Of a stretch of 64,000 nucleotides of DNA, positions 28,159 through 37,781 are shown in pieces. A program made the translations under genes and the position numbers. Positions within the stretch are counted from its first letter, which is position 1. Each line of letters begins with the position of its first letter. This stretch comes from SAR202 cluster bacterium bin16 (GTDB lineage Bacteria > Chloroflexota > Dehalococcoidia > Lucifugimonadales > Australimonadaceae). Below the pieces are notes generated by a model that was given only the letters and a program-made list of their open reading frames with translations, was not told where the DNA came from and made no database searches. Where the stretch lies: assembly GCA_002238425.1 (NCBI GenBank), contig MPMJ01000005.1:1-64000 (forward strand), written 5' to 3'.

Positions 28159-28884
28159 GTGCCCCGCATCGACGGCAGACGCAACGACGAACTGCGCCCC
28201 ACGAAGATCACCCTCGGCTTCCAGGAATTCGCGGAAGGCTCCGTGCTCGTGGAGACCGGCATGACGCGCGTCGTCTGCGCCGCCTCCATCGAGGAGAAGG
28301 CCCCCTTCTTCCTGCGCGGTCAGGGCAAGGGCTGGGTGACCGCTGAGTACGGCATGCTCCCGCGCTCCACCCTCACCCGCACCTCCCGTGAACGCTCCTC
28401 CGGCAGCGGGCGCACCCACGAGATACAGCGCCTCATCGGCCGCTCCCTCCGCTCCGTCACCCAGCTCGAGAGGCTGGGCGAGCGCACCATCACCATCGAC
28501 TGCGACGTGCTGCAGGCCGACGGCGGCACCCGCACCGCCGCTATTACGGGCGCCTACGTCGCGCTCTACCAGGCCCTGCTCGGCCTCGTGCGGCACGGCG
28601 TGATGCTCCGCGTCCCGCTCGCGGGCAGCGTCGCGGCCACGAGCGTGGGCCTCGTCGGCGGCGAGACGATGCTCGACCTCTGCTACGAGGAAGACTCCCG
28701 CGCAGCCGTCGACCTGAACGTCGTGATGACGAACGGCGGCGAGTTCGTGGAGGTGCAGGGCACCGGCGAGGAGCACCCCTTCTCCCGTGCAACGCTCGAC
28801 GAGATGCTGGACCTCGCGGCAGGCGGCATACGCGAACTCTCGGCGGCGCAGGAAGATGCCGTACAGCGGCTCACCACCGGGTAA
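28159..28884 (+). CDS. rph: Ribonuclease PH
   Basis: 241-aa phosphorolytic 3'-5' exoribonuclease that trims tRNA 3' ends. The family start [12 protein letters not shown] is present, followed by [45 protein letters not shown] and the C-terminal [15 protein letters not shown]. Length and order are normal. AAGGAGG precedes the start by 6 bases. Third gene of the run from 26384. Confidence 0.96.
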   Translation: MPRIDGRRNDELRPTKITLGFQEFAEGSVLVETGMTRVVCAASIEEKAPFFLRGQGKGWVTAEYGMLPRSTLTRTSRERSSGSGRTHEIQRLIGRSLRSVTQLERLGERTITIDCDVLQADGGTRTAAITGAYVALYQALLGLVRHGVMLRVPLAGSVAATSVGLVGGETMLDLCYEEDSRAAVDLNVVMTNGGEFVEVQGTGEEHPFSRATLDEMLDLAAGGIRELSAAQEDAVQRLTTG

Positions 28885-28974
28885 AGGAGACGTCGACCCC
28901 GGCACGGCGAATCCAATCCGCTCGGCACGCCGTATCATGTTAAGTGTAGGAATGTACTCATCCCTGTACGCCCG

Positions 28975-30183
28975 ATGTCTGCAGTGCGGAGGCCCCGATT
29001 GCGCAAACTAACCACCCTTCTCCACGCAGCGCTCGCTGCCGCACTCGCCGCCGGCCTGCTTGCCGCTTGCACGAGCACCGCCGCCCCCACGCCAACTGCG
29101 ACCCCGGACTCCCCGCCCACGGCCACTCCGGCGCCGGGGGGAGAAGCCCTCGGCCTGGACCAGATCCTGGCCGCGGCCTATCACGTCGCGGATAACCACG
29201 TCGCCGATACCGTGGAGATGGTCTTGCCTGCTGTGGTGCAGGTGCTCGCCACGGTGGAAGAGACCAACGTCTTCGGGCAGACGACGCCGGGTGTCGCTCA
29301 GGGCTCGGGCGTGTTCTTCCGTGAGGACGGCCACATCCTAACCAACGATCACGTCATAGACGGTGCGGTCGAGGTGGAGGTGGTGCTCTCGAACCGCCAA
29401 CGGCTGCCCGCCGAGCTCATAGGCACGGACAAGGCCACCGACCTCGCAGTGCTCAAGGTCGATCCCGCTGAGGTTGAAGACCTCGTCGTCGTGGAGTTGG
29501 GCGATATCGAAGCGCTGCGCATCGGCAGCTGGGTGCTGGCGATCGGCAGCCCGCTCGGGTTCCAGGGCTCAGTGACCCTGGGCATCCTCAGCGCCAAGGG
29601 ACGGTCGCTCGGGACCGGCGAAGACAGGCTGGACAACCTCCTTCAGACGGACGCGGTCATCAACCCCGGCAACAGCGGCGGCCCGCTCCTGAACCTGGAC
29701 GGCGAGGTTGTCGGCATCAACACCCGCGTCATCCGCGAATCCCTGAGCGGCGGCGTCTCCATCGACGGCATGGGCTTCGCCATCAGCGCCGACACGGTCA
29801 TCCCCGTCGCCCAGCATCTCATCGAGTTCGGGCGCGTGGTGCGCCCGCGCATGGGCATCACCGTGCAGGACGTCAGCCCCACCGCCGTTACGGAGCGCGG
29901 CCTGACCGTGGACGAAGGCGCGCTGGTCATCTCTGTCGCTGAGGACAGCCCGGCATCGCGGGCGGGTATAGAGGTGGACGACGTCATCGTGCAGGTGGAC
30001 GGGGTTCCCATCATCGGCACGAGCCAGCTGGTGCTGATGCTCCTGACCGACTACCGCGTCGGAGACACCATCAGCGTCGAGATCGTACGCGCGGCGGTAC
30101 GCTTCACCTTCGAACTCACGCTGGAAGAGGTCAACTTCAGGGAGGAAGAGTCCGAGGACGAGAACGGCGAGGACGGGCCTTAG
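28975..30183 (+). CDS. DegP/HtrA-like trypsin-family lipoprotein protease with PDZ domain
   Basis: 402-aa extracytoplasmic serine protease. The signal peptide ends in a lipobox (LLAAC, Cys32), followed by a Pro/Thr-rich linker to about 57. The catalytic triad is His126 (LTNDHV), Asp156 (TDLAVLKV) and Ser234 (NPGNSGGPLL). One PDZ domain lies at about 290-385 (GAL.ISVAEDSPASRAGIE), and the C-terminus is acidic. Members degrade or refold damaged envelope proteins. No good ribosome site is visible before the ATG. The last 4 bases overlap the convergent PPOX gene. Confidence 0.9.
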   Translation: MSAVRRPRLRKLTTLLHAALAAALAAGLLAACTSTAAPTPTATPDSPPTATPAPGGEALGLDQILAAAYHVADNHVADTVEMVLPAVVQVLATVEETNVFGQTTPGVAQGSGVFFREDGHILTNDHVIDGAVEVEVVLSNRQRLPAELIGTDKATDLAVLKVDPAEVEDLVVVELGDIEALRIGSWVLAIGSPLGFQGSVTLGILSAKGRSLGTGEDRLDNLLQTDAVINPGNSGGPLLNLDGEVVGINTRVIRESLSGGVSIDGMGFAISADTVIPVAQHLIEFGRVVRPRMGITVQDVSPTAVTERGLTVDEGALVISVAEDSPASRAGIEVDDVIVQVDGVPIIGTSQLVLMLLTDYRVGDTISVEIVRAAVRFTFELTLEEVNFREEESEDENGEDGP

Positions 30184-30602
30184 GCGTTCCTCGCGAAGAT
30201 GCGGTCGGGCTTCAGCAGCACGGCGACACGCCCCTCCTCCAGCATCACGCGGTCGTACTCGTCCCAGTCGGGATGCTCTTTCCCCGCCGCGACGCGATAC
30301 ACCTCCCGCAGCCGGAGCCGGAGCCCATCCGCGTCCGAGTTGTCCCGGCCCAGCACTTCGGCCCTGCCGTCGAGCACGGCGAACCCCCGGTTGTCGGGCT
30401 TGACGAGCATGATCGCGCACCGTGGGTCGCGCGCCAGGTTGTACGCCTTCGCGTTGCGCGAGCGCGTCGTGAAGGCGAGCCCGCCGTCCATCTTCCCAAC
30501 AGTGACGAGGCTCTGCTGCGGCATCCCGTCGCGCCGGAACGTCGTGAACACGACGACGTTGTTCTGAGCCAGCAGTCCGTCCAGGTCGTCGAGCATTGCC
30601 AT
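30180..30602 (-). CDS. PPOX-class (F420- or FMN-dependent) oxidoreductase
   Basis: 140-aa split-barrel flavin/deazaflavin reductase, of the family that includes pyridoxamine 5'-phosphate oxidase and F420H2-dependent biliverdin reductases. Typical segments are VVVFTTFRRDGMPQQSLVTVG at the start (split barrel), AFTTRSRNAKAYNLARDPRCAI, where the Arg/Lys-rich turn binds the cofactor phosphate, and the C-terminal VAVLLKPDRIFARN. The single-domain form with this signature is commonly F420-linked, which would match the LLM oxidoreductase at 158. Reaction not known. Confidence 0.85.
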   Translation of the reverse strand: MAMLDDLDGLLAQNNVVVFTTFRRDGMPQQSLVTVGKMDGGLAFTTRSRNAKAYNLARDPRCAIMLVKPDNRGFAVLDGRAEVLGRDNSDADGLRLRLREVYRVAAGKEHPDWDEYDRVMLEEGRVAVLLKPDRIFARNA

Positions 30603-30747
30603 CGAACAGCCTCCGCAGGTGGGGTGGGATGCCCACGATAGAAGGCTCCGACGCCCGCTGTCAAAGCGCCGCGCGGTTCCCCTCAGGGCCGCACCCGGCT
30701 ACCATGCGGCGATAGCGGCCTGCACCGGGCCGCGTGGAGACGCCTCC

Positions 30748-32082
30748 TTGGAACCCCAGACCCCGGCCTCCGGCACACCGCGCCAACCGCGCATCTTCTA
30801 CGGCTGGTACCTCGTTGCCGGAAGCATTCTCACGAACACCGTCCTCTCGGCAGCCTACTTCCAGGGGATGAGCGCCTTCGCCGTCTCCATCGAGGGACAC
30901 TTCGGCTGGTCCCGTTCCGTGGTCGGTGGGGCGATGTCCATGCGGCAGATGGAGTCCGGCATCACCAGCCCGCTCGTGGGCATCCTGCTGGACAAGGTGA
31001 AACCGCGCACGCTCCTCTTCTGGAGCGCCATCATCACCGGCCTCGGCATGGTCGGGCTGGGGCTGATCAACGGCATCCTCACGTTCTACCTCGCGATCTT
31101 CGTCATCTCCATCGGCACGTCGGGGATGAGCCACGCCGTGACGTGGCCGGTGCTCATCGCGCGCTGGTTCCGGCGCAAGCTGGGAACCGCGACGGGATGG
31201 GCCGTGATGGGGCCGATCTTCGGCTCGCCGTTCGTCATCCTGAACACCTCGCTCGAGGAGACATTCGGCTGGCGGAATATCATCATCGCCTACGGGGTCA
31301 TCGTCCTCGTATTCCTGACGCTCCTCAGCGCGATCGCCCGCGACCGGCCGGAGCCTTACGGCCTGCGCCCCGATGGCGACCCGCCGGAGCGCGACGCACA
31401 GGGCGTTGCTGTAAGAACGCTCGCCACACCCTGGGGCATGACCGCTCGCGCGGCGGCCCGCACCAAGGAGTTCTGGCTGTTCATGGGCTACCTCTCTGGC
31501 ATGTTCATGGTGAACTCCGCGTTCCAGGTGCACCAGATCTTCTATTTCGTGGAGGACACCGGGCTCACGAAGAGCGAAGCGGCGGTGACGTTCACTCTCG
31601 TCTTCCTCCTCAGCGGCATCGGCCGCCTGGGGGCAGGCTACATGCTGGACAAGGCAGACTACCGGCTCGTGCTCGCAGTGGTTGCCTGCATGCTCACGGC
31701 ATCAATGCTCTACCTGCAGTTCGTGACGGTGACCTCCATCTTGCTCGCGATGCCGTTCGTCGCCCTGTTCGGCATCGGGTTCGGCAGCGTCATCCCCACG
31801 CGAGGCACGCTCGGAAGCATGATGTTCGGCGGGCGTTCCCTCGGCTCGATCGTGGGGCTGCTACAGGGAGGCTCGGTCGCGGCAGGAGTCGTCGGGCCGA
31901 TATTCATGGCCTGGGTGTTCGACGTGACGGGCGACTACCGAGCGTCCATCTGGGTGCTGGCGTTCATAGGCGCACTGATGGTCCCGACGGCATTCGCGAT
32001 GGGTTCGCCCCGTCGCCTGAGCGCACGCATCCGGCTGGTAGAGCGGCAGACAGCACTCGCCGCGAGCGAGAGGCGCAGCTAG
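30748..32082 (+). CDS. MFS transporter (monocarboxylate-porter-like)
   Basis: 444-aa major facilitator with about twelve helices. The first helix begins FYGWYLVAGSILTNT, typical of monocarboxylate/oxalate-formate antiporter-like members. The loop 2-3 region carries a variant of the MFS motif A, and the middle loop is hydrophilic (about 190-220). A TTG at 30748 with GGAGA upstream is the best start: it leaves about 12 residues before the first helix. It lies 3 bp before comEC. Small organic-acid transport is likely, given relatives and the catabolic genes around, but unproven. Confidence 0.85.
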   Translation: MEPQTPASGTPRQPRIFYGWYLVAGSILTNTVLSAAYFQGMSAFAVSIEGHFGWSRSVVGGAMSMRQMESGITSPLVGILLDKVKPRTLLFWSAIITGLGMVGLGLINGILTFYLAIFVISIGTSGMSHAVTWPVLIARWFRRKLGTATGWAVMGPIFGSPFVILNTSLEETFGWRNIIIAYGVIVLVFLTLLSAIARDRPEPYGLRPDGDPPERDAQGVAVRTLATPWGMTARAAARTKEFWLFMGYLSGMFMVNSAFQVHQIFYFVEDTGLTKSEAAVTFTLVFLLSGIGRLGAGYMLDKADYRLVLAVVACMLTASMLYLQFVTVTSILLAMPFVALFGIGFGSVIPTRGTLGSMMFGGRSLGSIVGLLQGGSVAAGVVGPIFMAWVFDVTGDYRASIWVLAFIGALMVPTAFAMGSPRRLSARIRLVERQTALAASERRS

Positions 32083-32085
32083 GCG

Positions 32086-34512
32086 ATGCCGCTCGCGTGG
32101 CTTGGGCTCGGGTATGCGCTGGGGCTGTTCGCGCAGCCCAGCGCGGGCATACCCCTCTGGGGAGCGGTGCTGGCTGCGGTTGCGCTTGGAGCAGGAAGCC
32201 TGAGGTTGCGGCTCGCAGGACTGCACGTTGGCATGGCCATCGTCTTCCTTGCCGGGGGTCTGCTTGGCCTTGCACGCCCCCTGCCCGATCTGACGGCCCC
32301 CGACGGCCTCACTACGCTGCACGGGGCAGAAGCCACACTGCGGGCGGAAGTGGCCGGTGTGCCGGAACTGGCGGGCGGTTCACTACGGCTGAGCATCGAG
32401 AACGCGCAGGCGCTGACACCGGACGGCTGGACGCCGGTTTCCGGTAAGGCGCTGGTCTGGGCCGACCCGGAGCCGCCTGCAGTAGAAGGGCGCGGTTATC
32501 CCTTCCTGCAGCACGACGACGAGGTCGTCATCCAAGGGTCCCTCGACGCTCCCCGCAACATCGGCCCGTTCGATTACCGGGAGCATCTCGCCGTCCGGGG
32601 CACCCGAACAGTGGTGTCGGGAGCGGAGGTCGTCTCGGTAACGCCCGGACAAGGTGGCGGCGCCTCTCTGCTGCACCGCACCCGATCGAGGTTGGAAGAC
32701 GTGCTCCAACGCTCCGTGCCGGAGCCGGTCGCGCCGGTGGCATCGGCTGTCCTTCTGGGGTTGCGGGCAGGGACACCGCCGGCGACCTACGATGACTTCC
32801 GGGAGGCCGGCCTTGCGCATCTCCTGGCAGTGTCGGGGCTGCACGTCGGGCTGGTGCTGGGACTTTCGTTGCTGGTCTCGCGGGCGTTGCTGGGGCGCCG
32901 GTACGGTCTGTATCTCATCACTCCGCTGGCACTGCTGTGGGGATACATCCTGCTCGCAGGCGCTCCGCCGTCTGCGGTGCGTGCCGGCATCATGGGTTCG
33001 GCCTTCCTGCTTGCGCTTGCCGTGGGCCGGATGCCGGCGGCGGTCAACGCACTCGGCCTCTCGGCCTTCCTCGTGCTCCTCGTAGAGCCGCTCTCCCTCT
33101 GGAACCGCTCGTTCCAGTTGAGTTTCACGGCGATGGCCGGCGTCCTGCTGCTTGGACTACCGGGGAGCGCCTGGGCGCTGGAACGGATGGCCGCACTGCG
33201 CGAGCGGCTGCCGGAAACGGCGGGACGGGCGCTGGGAGCGGCTACCGCTAGCCTCGTTGTCTCCCTGGGCGCATTCGTGGGGTCACTGCCGGTGGTGGCG
33301 TTCAATTTCGGCCAGGTGCCACTGCTGGGCGCGCCTGCGACGCTCCTGGCGATGCTGGTGATGCCCTCCTTCCTGATCGCTTCCGCACTCACCGCTGCCG
33401 TTGGACTCGCCTTCGCTCCGCTGGGAGAGGCGCTGGGACTCGTGACGTGGCTGGGAGGAACAGCGCTCACCGAACTGGCTGGGCTCTTCGCAGCGGTTCC
33501 GGGCGCCGGCCTCACGGTAGACGGGATGAGCGCGGTCTGGGTGTGGGTCGCGTACGCGCTCATGGCGTGCGCAGGGGCCGCCGCGACCTATCGGACATGG
33601 ATACCCGATGTCTCGAATGCTGCTCGAATCGTCTGGGAAGGACCGCCTCACTCCCTAGAGCGCCTGGCGATGCTCGGCGTAGCAGCCACCCTGATGGGAG
33701 TGGTCTGGATCGCTGCACTCACTCCCGACAGTGACCTGCTCCACCTGCACATCCTCGACGTGGGGCAGGGCGACGCACTGCTCATCGTGACGCCGGACGG
33801 AGCAACCGTGCTGGTTGACGGAGGCCCCGACCCGCGACAGACCGGGAGTCTCGTGGATGCGCTCCTTCCGTTGGAAGGATTGCGGATGGACCTGGGCGTG
33901 ATCACCCACGGACACGCGGATCATGCAACAGGGCTGCTGGGGCTGGCGCGCCAGGGGCGGTTCGAACACGTGCTCGCTCCACCATCGCTCCCCGGCGAGG
34001 ACGCCTCCTGGCACACCGAGCTCGATGCGTCAGGCGTGGGCATGCAAGAGGGTGTTCGCGGCATGACGCTGGCGCTAGGCGAGGATGTCGTTCTCGAGAT
34101 ACTGAACCCGCCCCTCCCGCTGCTTGCCGGCACTTCCTCGGACCTGAACAACAACAGCATCGCACTTCGCCTGACGTACGGCGAAGCATCGGCATTACTG
34201 ATGGCCGACCTGTTCACCGAGGCCGAGTACGCGCTCCTCGACACCGGCATCGACCTCACGGCAGACGTGCTGAAGGTGGGCCATCACGGCAGCGCTACCT
34301 CCACGTCGCCGGAGCTGCTTGCTGCCGTGGGCCCTGCTGCCGCCGCAGTCCCCGTAGGGGCGGGGAACCACTTCGGCCACCCTTCGGCGGAAGTGATGGA
34401 GCGGCTGGCTGACGCGGTCGGGCAGGAGCAACTGTTCACCACCGCTGAGGATGGCTGCATCAGCTTTGCGAGCGACGGTGATCGCTGGTGGACTTCGACT
34501 GGCTGCGATTGA
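32086..34512 (+). CDS. comEC: ComEC/Rec2 DNA internalisation protein
   Basis: 808-aa competence channel. An N-terminal DUF4131-type segment with membrane helices is followed by the central Competence domain (AVLLGLRAGTPP, FREAGLAHLLAVSGLHVGL). A C-terminal metallo-beta-lactamase domain starts LHILDVGQGDALLI, with the metal motif THGHADH at about 607-613. It carries DNA across the membrane and degrades one strand. Other competence genes are not in the window. The last codon overlaps the -35 box of the ilvE promoter. Naturally transformable or type IV-pilus function cannot be judged here. Confidence 0.92.
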   Translation: MPLAWLGLGYALGLFAQPSAGIPLWGAVLAAVALGAGSLRLRLAGLHVGMAIVFLAGGLLGLARPLPDLTAPDGLTTLHGAEATLRAEVAGVPELAGGSLRLSIENAQALTPDGWTPVSGKALVWADPEPPAVEGRGYPFLQHDDEVVIQGSLDAPRNIGPFDYREHLAVRGTRTVVSGAEVVSVTPGQGGGASLLHRTRSRLEDVLQRSVPEPVAPVASAVLLGLRAGTPPATYDDFREAGLAHLLAVSGLHVGLVLGLSLLVSRALLGRRYGLYLITPLALLWGYILLAGAPPSAVRAGIMGSAFLLALAVGRMPAAVNALGLSAFLVLLVEPLSLWNRSFQLSFTAMAGVLLLGLPGSAWALERMAALRERLPETAGRALGAATASLVVSLGAFVGSLPVVAFNFGQVPLLGAPATLLAMLVMPSFLIASALTAAVGLAFAPLGEALGLVTWLGGTALTELAGLFAAVPGAGLTVDGMSAVWVWVAYALMACAGAAATYRTWIPDVSNAARIVWEGPPHSLERLAMLGVAATLMGVVWIAALTPDSDLLHLHILDVGQGDALLIVTPDGATVLVDGGPDPRQTGSLVDALLPLEGLRMDLGVITHGHADHATGLLGLARQGRFEHVLAPPSLPGEDASWHTELDASGVGMQEGVRGMTLALGEDVVLEILNPPLPLLAGTSSDLNNNSIALRLTYGEASALLMADLFTEAEYALLDTGIDLTADVLKVGHHGSATSTSPELLAAVGPAAAAVPVGAGNHFGHPSAEVMERLADAVGQEQLFTTAEDGCISFASDGDRWWTSTGCD

Positions 34513-34538
34513 CACTCTCAGAGGCGGATTCCTATAAT
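34509..34538 (+). promoter_or_regulatory. Consensus sigma-70 promoter of ilvE
   Basis: TTGACA (34509-34514), an 18-bp spacer and TATAAT (34533-34538) match the consensus exactly. The -35 box includes the comEC stop codon. The expected start is near 34545, leaving a leader of about 55 bases with a small GGGGCTTACCCC stem-loop. No T-box or other riboswitch recognised in it. Confidence 0.85.
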
Positions 34539-34599
34539 CGCGTTCGTTTCTAAGCACTCTTGCTCCGGGGCTTACCCCACAGAAAGTCAGGCGGACCCC

Positions 34600-35541
34600 A
34601 TGGCGACCCCCACTGCGTTCATGAACGGCGACTACGTGCCTCTGGAAGAGGCGAAGGTCGGCATCATGACGCATGCGCTGCACTACGGCACAGCTGTGTT
34701 CGAGGGGATCCGCGGCAACTGGAACCCGGAACACGAGACGATGTACATCTACAAGCTGCGTGAGCACTACGAGCGACTCCTGCGCGGCTGCAAGATGCTC
34801 TGGATAGACGTGCCGTACAGCCTCGACGAGTTGTGCGAGGTCACGGCGGGGCTCGTTGAACGTTCCGGCTACACGGAAGACCTCTACATCCGCCCCGTCG
34901 CCTACAAGTCCCAGGAAATGGTGGCGAACCTCAATCTCCGGTCGTTGGGTGACGGCTTCTTCTGCCTGGCGGTGCCGTTCGGCAACTATTTGGACGCCAG
35001 CGGTGCCATCAGCTGCTGCGTCGCGTCATACCGCCGCATCGACGACACGATGGTGCCGCCCCGCTTCAAGTTAAGCGGCCTCTACCTGAACTCCATCCTC
35101 GCCAAGACCGACGCGATCGCCGCCGGGTTCGACGAAGCCATCATGCTGAACATGGACGGCCACGTGTGCGAAGGCACCGGCGAGAACATCTTCTTCGTGC
35201 ACGGCAACACTGTCGCGACGCCTACACTGGAAAGCAACGTGCTCCCGGGCATCACCCGCGACACGGTGATAACGCTGCTGCAGGACGAACTGGGGATGAA
35301 GGTAGAGGAGAGGCTCGTGGACCGCAGCGAGCTGTACACGGCGGACGAGGTGTTCCTCTCCGGCACTGCTGCGCATGTGCAGGGCGTCGGCTCGGTGGAC
35401 CACCGCCCGGTCGGTAACGGTGGCGTGGGTCCGGTGACGCAGCGCCTCCAGGAGCTCTATTTCCCCATCGTGCGCGGACAGAATCCCTCCTATCTGCACG
35501 AGTGCACTCCCGTGCAACCGAAGGCACTGCTCGGGGCATAA
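34600..35541 (+). CDS. ilvE: Branched-chain amino acid aminotransferase
   Basis: 313-aa class IV PLP transaminase interconverting Leu, Ile and Val with their 2-oxo acids. The PLP lysine is expected at Lys157 (RFKLSGLYLNSILAKT). Other family blocks are ALHYGTAVFEGIRGNW, SLGDGFFCLAVPFGNY and EGTGENIFFVHG. The bacterial IlvE type, about 300 aa, fits. The ATG at 34600 is in line with the conserved NGDYVPLEEAKVGIMTHALHYG start. It has its own strong promoter and is followed 8 bp later by a small membrane protein gene. Confidence 0.93.
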   Translation: MATPTAFMNGDYVPLEEAKVGIMTHALHYGTAVFEGIRGNWNPEHETMYIYKLREHYERLLRGCKMLWIDVPYSLDELCEVTAGLVERSGYTEDLYIRPVAYKSQEMVANLNLRSLGDGFFCLAVPFGNYLDASGAISCCVASYRRIDDTMVPPRFKLSGLYLNSILAKTDAIAAGFDEAIMLNMDGHVCEGTGENIFFVHGNTVATPTLESNVLPGITRDTVITLLQDELGMKVEERLVDRSELYTADEVFLSGTAAHVQGVGSVDHRPVGNGGVGPVTQRLQELYFPIVRGQNPSYLHECTPVQPKALLGA

Positions 35542-35549
35542 CTTCCGGG

Positions 35550-35987
35550 ATGACCGACTTCGAGGCCGCGTACGCCCTGTGGGTCGCCCTCGGTACGCTT
35601 GGGGTGGCGCAGTACGCTGCCGTCGCCAACGGGCTATGGGGCATCGTGGTACTGCGGCGGTGGCCGAACGCCACCAAGGTCTGCTCCGCGCTCATCGTGG
35701 TCGGGGCGTTCGCCTGGTTCTTCATCAGCGAGGACCGCAACCAGCCGGATACGGGCTACGGTCTGGATGGCGTCGAACAGGCGCGGTGGTTCGCAGTAGC
35801 GGCGACGGCATCCCTCCTCGTTCAGATCGGGGTCTCGTCCATCGTCAACCACCGCTGGGGCGCTTCCCACGGCTGGGATCCCACTGAAGAGCGTTGGCCA
35901 CCTGCAGGACTTGCGTGGTTGGAGCGCACGACGTTCGCACGAGCACTTGCGGCACGCATGCGGGCGGTGTTCGGAGGCTCGCGCTGA
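35550..35987 (+). CDS. Hypothetical integral membrane protein
   Basis: 145-aa protein with three hydrophobic segments (about 8-30, 42-60, 82-105) and a hydrophilic C-terminus (GWDPTEERWPP). No family recognised. Its stop overlaps the ATG of the PAP2 gene (TGATG at 35985-35989), suggesting co-translation and maybe joint action at the membrane. Confidence 0.65.
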   Translation: MTDFEAAYALWVALGTLGVAQYAAVANGLWGIVVLRRWPNATKVCSALIVVGAFAWFFISEDRNQPDTGYGLDGVEQARWFAVAATASLLVQIGVSSIVNHRWGASHGWDPTEERWPPAGLAWLERTTFARALAARMRAVFGGSR

Positions 35988-36556
35988 TGGACGGCGCCGT
36001 CGTTCGGTTCCTGAACTCGGGCGTGGGAAACGTCGCACTGTTCGACTGGTTGATGAACGTGCTGGTCAGCGATTACTTTGTGCCGGTCACGGGGAGCCTG
36101 TTGCTCGTCGCCCTCTGGATGACGGGCACGCACGAGACGCGTCCGCTGAATCAGGTCACGACGATGATCACCGCTGGAGCGATCGGCGGCGCCAACGCCA
36201 TCACGACGATCATCAACGGTATCGTCGATCGGCCACGGCCGTTCGTGGACAACGACCTGACACTGCTCTTCTACGCACCAACCGACCCGTCGTTCCCATC
36301 GAACACGGCGTCGGTCGGCTTTGCGCTGGCCACCGCCGTCTTCCTGCGGCACCGCCGTCTGGGCGGCGCCTTATATGTACTGGCGTTCTGCTGGGGATTC
36401 GCACGGGTCTACGCCGGGGTCCACTACCCCACCGACATACTCGCGGGGGCAGGCGTCGGCATCATGGGAGCTCTTCTCGCAGCCACACTGTTCCGCTTGT
36501 TCGCATTCGTGCCGAGCTATGCGTTGCGCTGGCTGCGGCTCGTGTACGCGGCTTAG
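35987..36556 (+). CDS. PAP2-superfamily membrane protein, active site altered
   Basis: 189-aa protein with five to six helices and the layout of undecaprenyl-pyrophosphate phosphatase-like (BcrC) and other type 2 phosphatidic acid phosphatases. Motif C1 is partial (DRPRPF at 81-86, without the Lys seven residues before the Arg). Motif C2 is FPSNTAS (103-109), where Ser-Gly/Asp-His is expected. Motif C3 is intact (Arg140, His146, Asp150 in RVYAGVHYPTD). Loss of the C2 His and C1 Lys suggests altered or no phosphatase activity. It is co-translated with the preceding membrane protein gene. Confidence 0.82.
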   Translation: MDGAVVRFLNSGVGNVALFDWLMNVLVSDYFVPVTGSLLLVALWMTGTHETRPLNQVTTMITAGAIGGANAITTIINGIVDRPRPFVDNDLTLLFYAPTDPSFPSNTASVGFALATAVFLRHRRLGGALYVLAFCWGFARVYAGVHYPTDILAGAGVGIMGALLAATLFRLFAFVPSYALRWLRLVYAA

Positions 36557-36567
36557 CAGCCGAGCGA

Positions 36568-37761
36568 TCAATCTCCGGCGATGCTACCCCGATAGAGCCG
36601 CAAGAGCCCCAGCTGCTCGCACGCGGACAGCCGCATCCCCTGCGCTCCCGTAAGGCGCCGCGCCTCCCGGGTGAGCGCGTTCTCCGGCAGCGAAGGGTAC
36701 CGCAGGAACAACTCCTCAGCCCCGGCGTTGCCCGTCGCCGCGAGCAGCGGCAGCACCGCGTTGACCACGATCTCCCGCGCACGACCGGCGCCGATGAGCG
36801 CTCCAGCGGCGTCATCCACGACGAACAGCCGCTCCAGGGACGTCCTCCCTTCGGCAACCGCTCGCTCACAGGCGGCGAGCAGTCCTTCGTTCGAGACGCG
36901 GGCAAGGAGCACTGCCGCTCCGCGGATGCGCCGACGAGGCTGATTCACGGGGCGCACACCCGCGGTCTTCCAGGAAGGATGCTCTCCTCCGGAGGTATGC
37001 GGCCCGTCGTCGAGTCCCGAGGCATCGAGCAGTACGCGCTCCAAGGCTGCAGGGCGCTCGTCAGGAGGAAGGCTGTTCGCCAGCCATCGCAGCTTCGATT
37101 CAGGAATGGCCCGCGCGAGCCGGTGGAAAGGGGCACGGTTCTCCGCATAGCCGAGCGCATCGAAGACGGCCTCGTGCAGGGCCTGGTCGGTTCCGGTTTC
37201 TTCGATGCTGCGACGGGCGATCTTGATGCGTTCGCGGAAGCGGGCCATGCCGGAGCCCACGAGCATCTCGCGAAGCTCGGAGGACGAGGCGCGGGAGAGC
37301 CGGGCCATGAGCGGTGGTTCCAACGCCTCCCGGGGCCCCGCACGATTGAGTTCCGCAAGTGGAAGGCCGGGGCCTGTTCCATCCGCCTCCGCGACGACGT
37401 GCAGCATGACGTCGTCATAAGCCGGGTCTGCGTCGTGGCCATGCGCATGCCAGTCCGAAGGTCGCCGGTGCAATTCCACGTTGCCCGATGCGCGCTCGCC
37501 GTCCATACGCACGACTGCATCCTGGAAGTCGGGGCCGTGGCCAGGCGCAGGGCGGCCTGCATACAGCACTCTCACCCGTCGACCGTCCACCGTGCGAAGC
37601 GAACGGCCTTCCTTCGCGCGCCACAACCGGGCAAGCAGGTGTTCCGGCAACAAGGCGCCCGGACGATCCTTCCGCCGACGTGCACCGTACTGGCGGCGCT
37701 CCTCCGCGAGCGTCGCGCCGCAGTTCACCGTCTGTCGTTCCTGCACGATCACGTCTGCCAC
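36568..37761 (-). CDS. DUF2851-family protein
   Basis: 397-aa protein of DUF2851, whose function is not known. The conserved N-terminal block has GHGPDFQDAVVRMDGE, GNVELHRRPSDWHAHGHDADPAYDDVMLHVV. The family resemblance of this His/Asp-rich stretch to nuclease-like folds is suggestive only. The second half is helical with repeats of leucine and arginine. The last residues overlap the region downstream of the PAP2 gene (12 bp apart, convergent). Its first codons overlap nothing; the start at 37761 is uncertain since no strong ribosome site was seen. Confidence 0.8.
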   Translation of the reverse strand: MADVIVQERQTVNCGATLAEERRQYGARRRKDRPGALLPEHLLARLWRAKEGRSLRTVDGRRVRVLYAGRPAPGHGPDFQDAVVRMDGERASGNVELHRRPSDWHAHGHDADPAYDDVMLHVVAEADGTGPGLPLAELNRAGPREALEPPLMARLSRASSSELREMLVGSGMARFRERIKIARRSIEETGTDQALHEAVFDALGYAENRAPFHRLARAIPESKLRWLANSLPPDERPAALERVLLDASGLDDGPHTSGGEHPSWKTAGVRPVNQPRRRIRGAAVLLARVSNEGLLAACERAVAEGRTSLERLFVVDDAAGALIGAGRAREIVVNAVLPLLAATGNAGAEELFLRYPSLPENALTREARRLTGAQGMRLSACEQLGLLRLYRGSIAGD

Positions 37762-37781
37762 CCTTGCTTCGTCCCCCTATA

